Origin: Rhodobacterales bacterium HKCCE3408
Lineage (GTDB): Bacteria > Pseudomonadota > Alphaproteobacteria > Rhodobacterales > Rhodobacteraceae
Length of the DNA stretch: 64,000 nucleotides
Assembly: GCA_015689705.1 (NCBI GenBank)
Contig: WVSN01000005.1
Span: 183,301-247,300 of the forward strand
Direction: 5' to 3'
Made by a program: the position numbers and the translations under genes. The notes below the pieces were generated by a model. That model was given only the letters and a program-made list of their open reading frames with translations. It ran no database searches and was not told the DNA's origin. Below, piece after piece: positions 62,450-64,000 of this stretch (position 1 is the first letter of the stretch; every line of letters starts with the position of its first letter).

Positions 62450-62556
62450 CAGGTTCGTACAAGAACTTCGGCAATCTCGTTCAATCGCGTTGTCTCGAAG
62501 TTGCGTTATCCCCGTGGACATCACGGCGGGGCACCCCGCAAAGTTCGAGGAAGTCG

Positions 62557-63390
62557 ATGATGATGACTGCAGATCGCTCAGGCCGAATAAGGCTCGGCCT
62601 GCCCGCAGGCCTTATGCTGGGCGGCCAGCTACTCTATGTTTGCTCAACTCTTTTTCATGCCGGCGGGCATGCCAACCATCACGGCGAGATATTCACGCAC
62701 TACGCAGGAAGCGAAACCTGGACGCTGGTCCATGTCGGGCAATTCATGGGTGTCGTGCTCCTTGTCGGCGGCCTTACCTGCCTCAACCTCGCTCTTGAGA
62801 TTGCAGAGTCGCACACCTCACCGGTTACGCGTCTGGGAGTTGTCTCGGCGGCGGCTGCGCTTGCGCTCTACGGGATGCTTCAGGCGGTCGACGGGGTCGC
62901 CCTCAAACAGTCGGTGTCGTCATGGGCGAATGCACCGGCCGAGTCTCGCGAAGTCCGTTTCGCCGTCGCGGAGGGCATCAGATGGCTCGAGTGGGGGGCA
63001 AGGGGTTACCACGACTACGCCATTTCGCTCGCTCTGATGCTCACATCTGTGGCTGGACTTATGGCGCACAGGCTACCGCGACTGTTCTGGTTTCTGATCG
63101 CGAGCTCTGGTGTTGTTTTCGCGATCCAGGGATGGATCTGCACGACATCGGGCTTCACGGATTTTCACTCAACTCTGATCGTAACAGGTTGGTGTCTGAA
63201 TATCATTTGGATGGCATGGCTCGCGGGTCTTGCTGTGTGGGCGCGATACGCAATTGCTGCGAGGTATCACGGCGGGATCACTTCGGCCGCCGATCTTTCT
63301 GGCCAAACCAAAGCACCTGCGGAAGATGGTCGGCCCATTCAAGTTGAGCACGCGCCCCTGCAGCCAATCGAAAGCGCCACATCACGATAG
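62557..63390 (+). CDS. hypothetical multi-pass membrane protein with His-rich loop
   Basis: A 277-residue protein of about six to seven membrane segments. The first loop has a His cluster, HAGGHANHHGEIFTHY, that could bind a metal or haem, and later segments carry isolated His (WTLVHVGQFMG; ARGYHDYAISL). I recognise no family. Ribosome site GAGGAAG lies 8 bp before ATG-ATG-ATG. It is followed after 12 bp by another membrane gene, suggesting an operon. Confidence 0.7.
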   Translation: MMMTADRSGRIRLGLPAGLMLGGQLLYVCSTLFHAGGHANHHGEIFTHYAGSETWTLVHVGQFMGVVLLVGGLTCLNLALEIAESHTSPVTRLGVVSAAAALALYGMLQAVDGVALKQSVSSWANAPAESREVRFAVAEGIRWLEWGARGYHDYAISLALMLTSVAGLMAHRLPRLFWFLIASSGVVFAIQGWICTTSGFTDFHSTLIVTGWCLNIIWMAWLAGLAVWARYAIAARYHGGITSAADLSGQTKAPAEDGRPIQVEHAPLQPIESATSR

Positions 63391-63402
63391 GACCGAACGC
63401 AG

Positions 63403-63870
63403 ATGATACTGCCAGCGACCTACAAACCATTGGCCATAAATCTCGGCATCTTCTTCCTGCCGAAGATTCAGCAATCAAGACCCTTGCCACGTCTCAACCG
63501 TCAGGAAATTGACGCCATGTCGGAAGCCTACCAGCTCGAGCTCATCAGATCCTACGCCAGTGCGGGACTGACCGCCGTGGTCACGATCAACTCCGGCGCT
63601 CTTATCGCCGGATTAAGCCAAGCGAGGAATATCGATTTCGTCCCTCCGGCAGCGATCGCCGCCGCTCTTCTTGTTTGGGCCCTCGGCGTCACCGCGGGTG
63701 TTGCGAGTTGGGGCGCGGCGTTCAGAGGCGTCGTCGCCAACGCCACCGCGGATCGAGCGACCCAAATGAGATGGAGGAACATCGCGATCAGGCTTTTCCA
63801 TATATCCCTTTCGCTGTTCCTGTTTGGATTTCTAGTGATCAGCGTCACGGCGCTTTCTTTGGCAAGTTGA
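63403..63870 (+). CDS. hypothetical two- or three-segment membrane protein
   Basis: A 155-residue product, or 117 residues if it starts at MSEAYQLELIRSYASAG (63517), which has AGGA 9 bp upstream and better matches the usual start of this kind of protein. Membrane segments are at about residues 80-105 and 130-152 of the long form. The segment INSGALIAGLSQ resembles small membrane proteins of unknown role that carry a conserved Asn-Gly-(G/A). It closes the probable pair with the preceding gene. Confidence 0.65.
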   Translation: MILPATYKPLAINLGIFFLPKIQQSRPLPRLNRQEIDAMSEAYQLELIRSYASAGLTAVVTINSGALIAGLSQARNIDFVPPAAIAAALLVWALGVTAGVASWGAAFRGVVANATADRATQMRWRNIAIRLFHISLSLFLFGFLVISVTALSLAS

Positions 63871-63939
63871 GACGGAGTGTTCCCGGGCAATGATATGCGT
63901 GGAAGCAACCTAGAAATTCAACTTGGTAGAAGTTGGTTC

Positions 63940-64000
63940 CACTTTGTCCGCGCAGCTGACCTTTGCGCTCCGAGCGGGGTGCCTCGTCGCTCTCCCGTCT
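63940..64000 (+). repeat. dispersed intergenic repeat, copy 10 (cut by window edge)
   Basis: CACTTTGTCCGCGCAGCTGA, then CCTTTGCGCTCCGAGCGGGG and TGCCTCGTCGCTCTCCC. The middle piece matches the long type (GCCTCGTCGCGCTC in copy 1). The right block would lie beyond the window. Confidence 0.65.

Overview
The window looks like a chromosome segment of a GC-rich alphaproteobacterium, most likely a marine member of the Rhodobacterales (Roseobacter group). This is inferred from gene order (ihfB-lapA-trpF-trpB, and trpA next to ychF), an L25 protein with a CTC-type extension, several TRAP transporters, a PaoABC-type aldehyde oxidase and a BKACE-family enzyme. No rRNA gene is present, so the placement rests on gene content.

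Bases 1-28,500 are mostly conserved chromosome. They hold an FAD oxidase cut by the window edge, a homocysteine S-methyltransferase, tRNA-Ser(GCU), ychF, trpA, an L-lactate-dehydrogenase-type enzyme, rplY, pth, and two conserved proteins of unknown function (DUF2332 and DUF2237). Next come a membrane-anchored LuxR-type protein beside two secreted proteins with poly-aspartate tails, then trpB, trpF, lapA and ihfB. They are followed by an OmpR-type two-component system, a three-gene Tad-pilin-like cluster, a molybdenum aldehyde oxidase operon (paoABC) under a divergent TetR gene with a clear operator palindrome, and an operon trxC-cbpA-cbpM-unknown-cytochrome c.

Bases 28,500-29,650 form a 1.1-kb gap without a supportable gene and mark a change of character. 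From there to the end the content is accessory. It includes a SulP transporter with a universal stress protein, a TRAP permease pair without its binding protein, a methyltransferase, a cytoplasmic-looking multicopper oxidase, an MFS transporter and an orphan P-loop protein. A seven-gene catabolic operon follows (BKACE, TRAP DctP-DctQ-DctM, fused 2-oxoacid dehydrogenase E1, RidA, HpcH/HpaI aldolase), read divergently from a PAS-LuxR regulator. The rest are small units, each with its own regulator: YciI/TetR, DoxX-isochorismatase/LysR, and a di-haem peroxidase with a FixH-like protein/AraC.

The most unusual structure is a dispersed intergenic repeat of about 60-100 bp. About ten diverged copies are recognisable, all on the + strand and all between 32.2 kb and the right edge, whatever the direction of the flanking genes. 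Its core is a left block like TTTGTCCGCNGAGCCGAC and a right block like GCAGCGAANGTCNGCTNNGAG. The copy at 35,357 carries a perfect 8-bp stem. Other items worth attention are the paired poly-Asp PepSY-like proteins, a TadG-like protein without a visible von Willebrand domain, two small genes, several operator palindromes, and hairpins whose G-U pairs indicate the transcribed strand.
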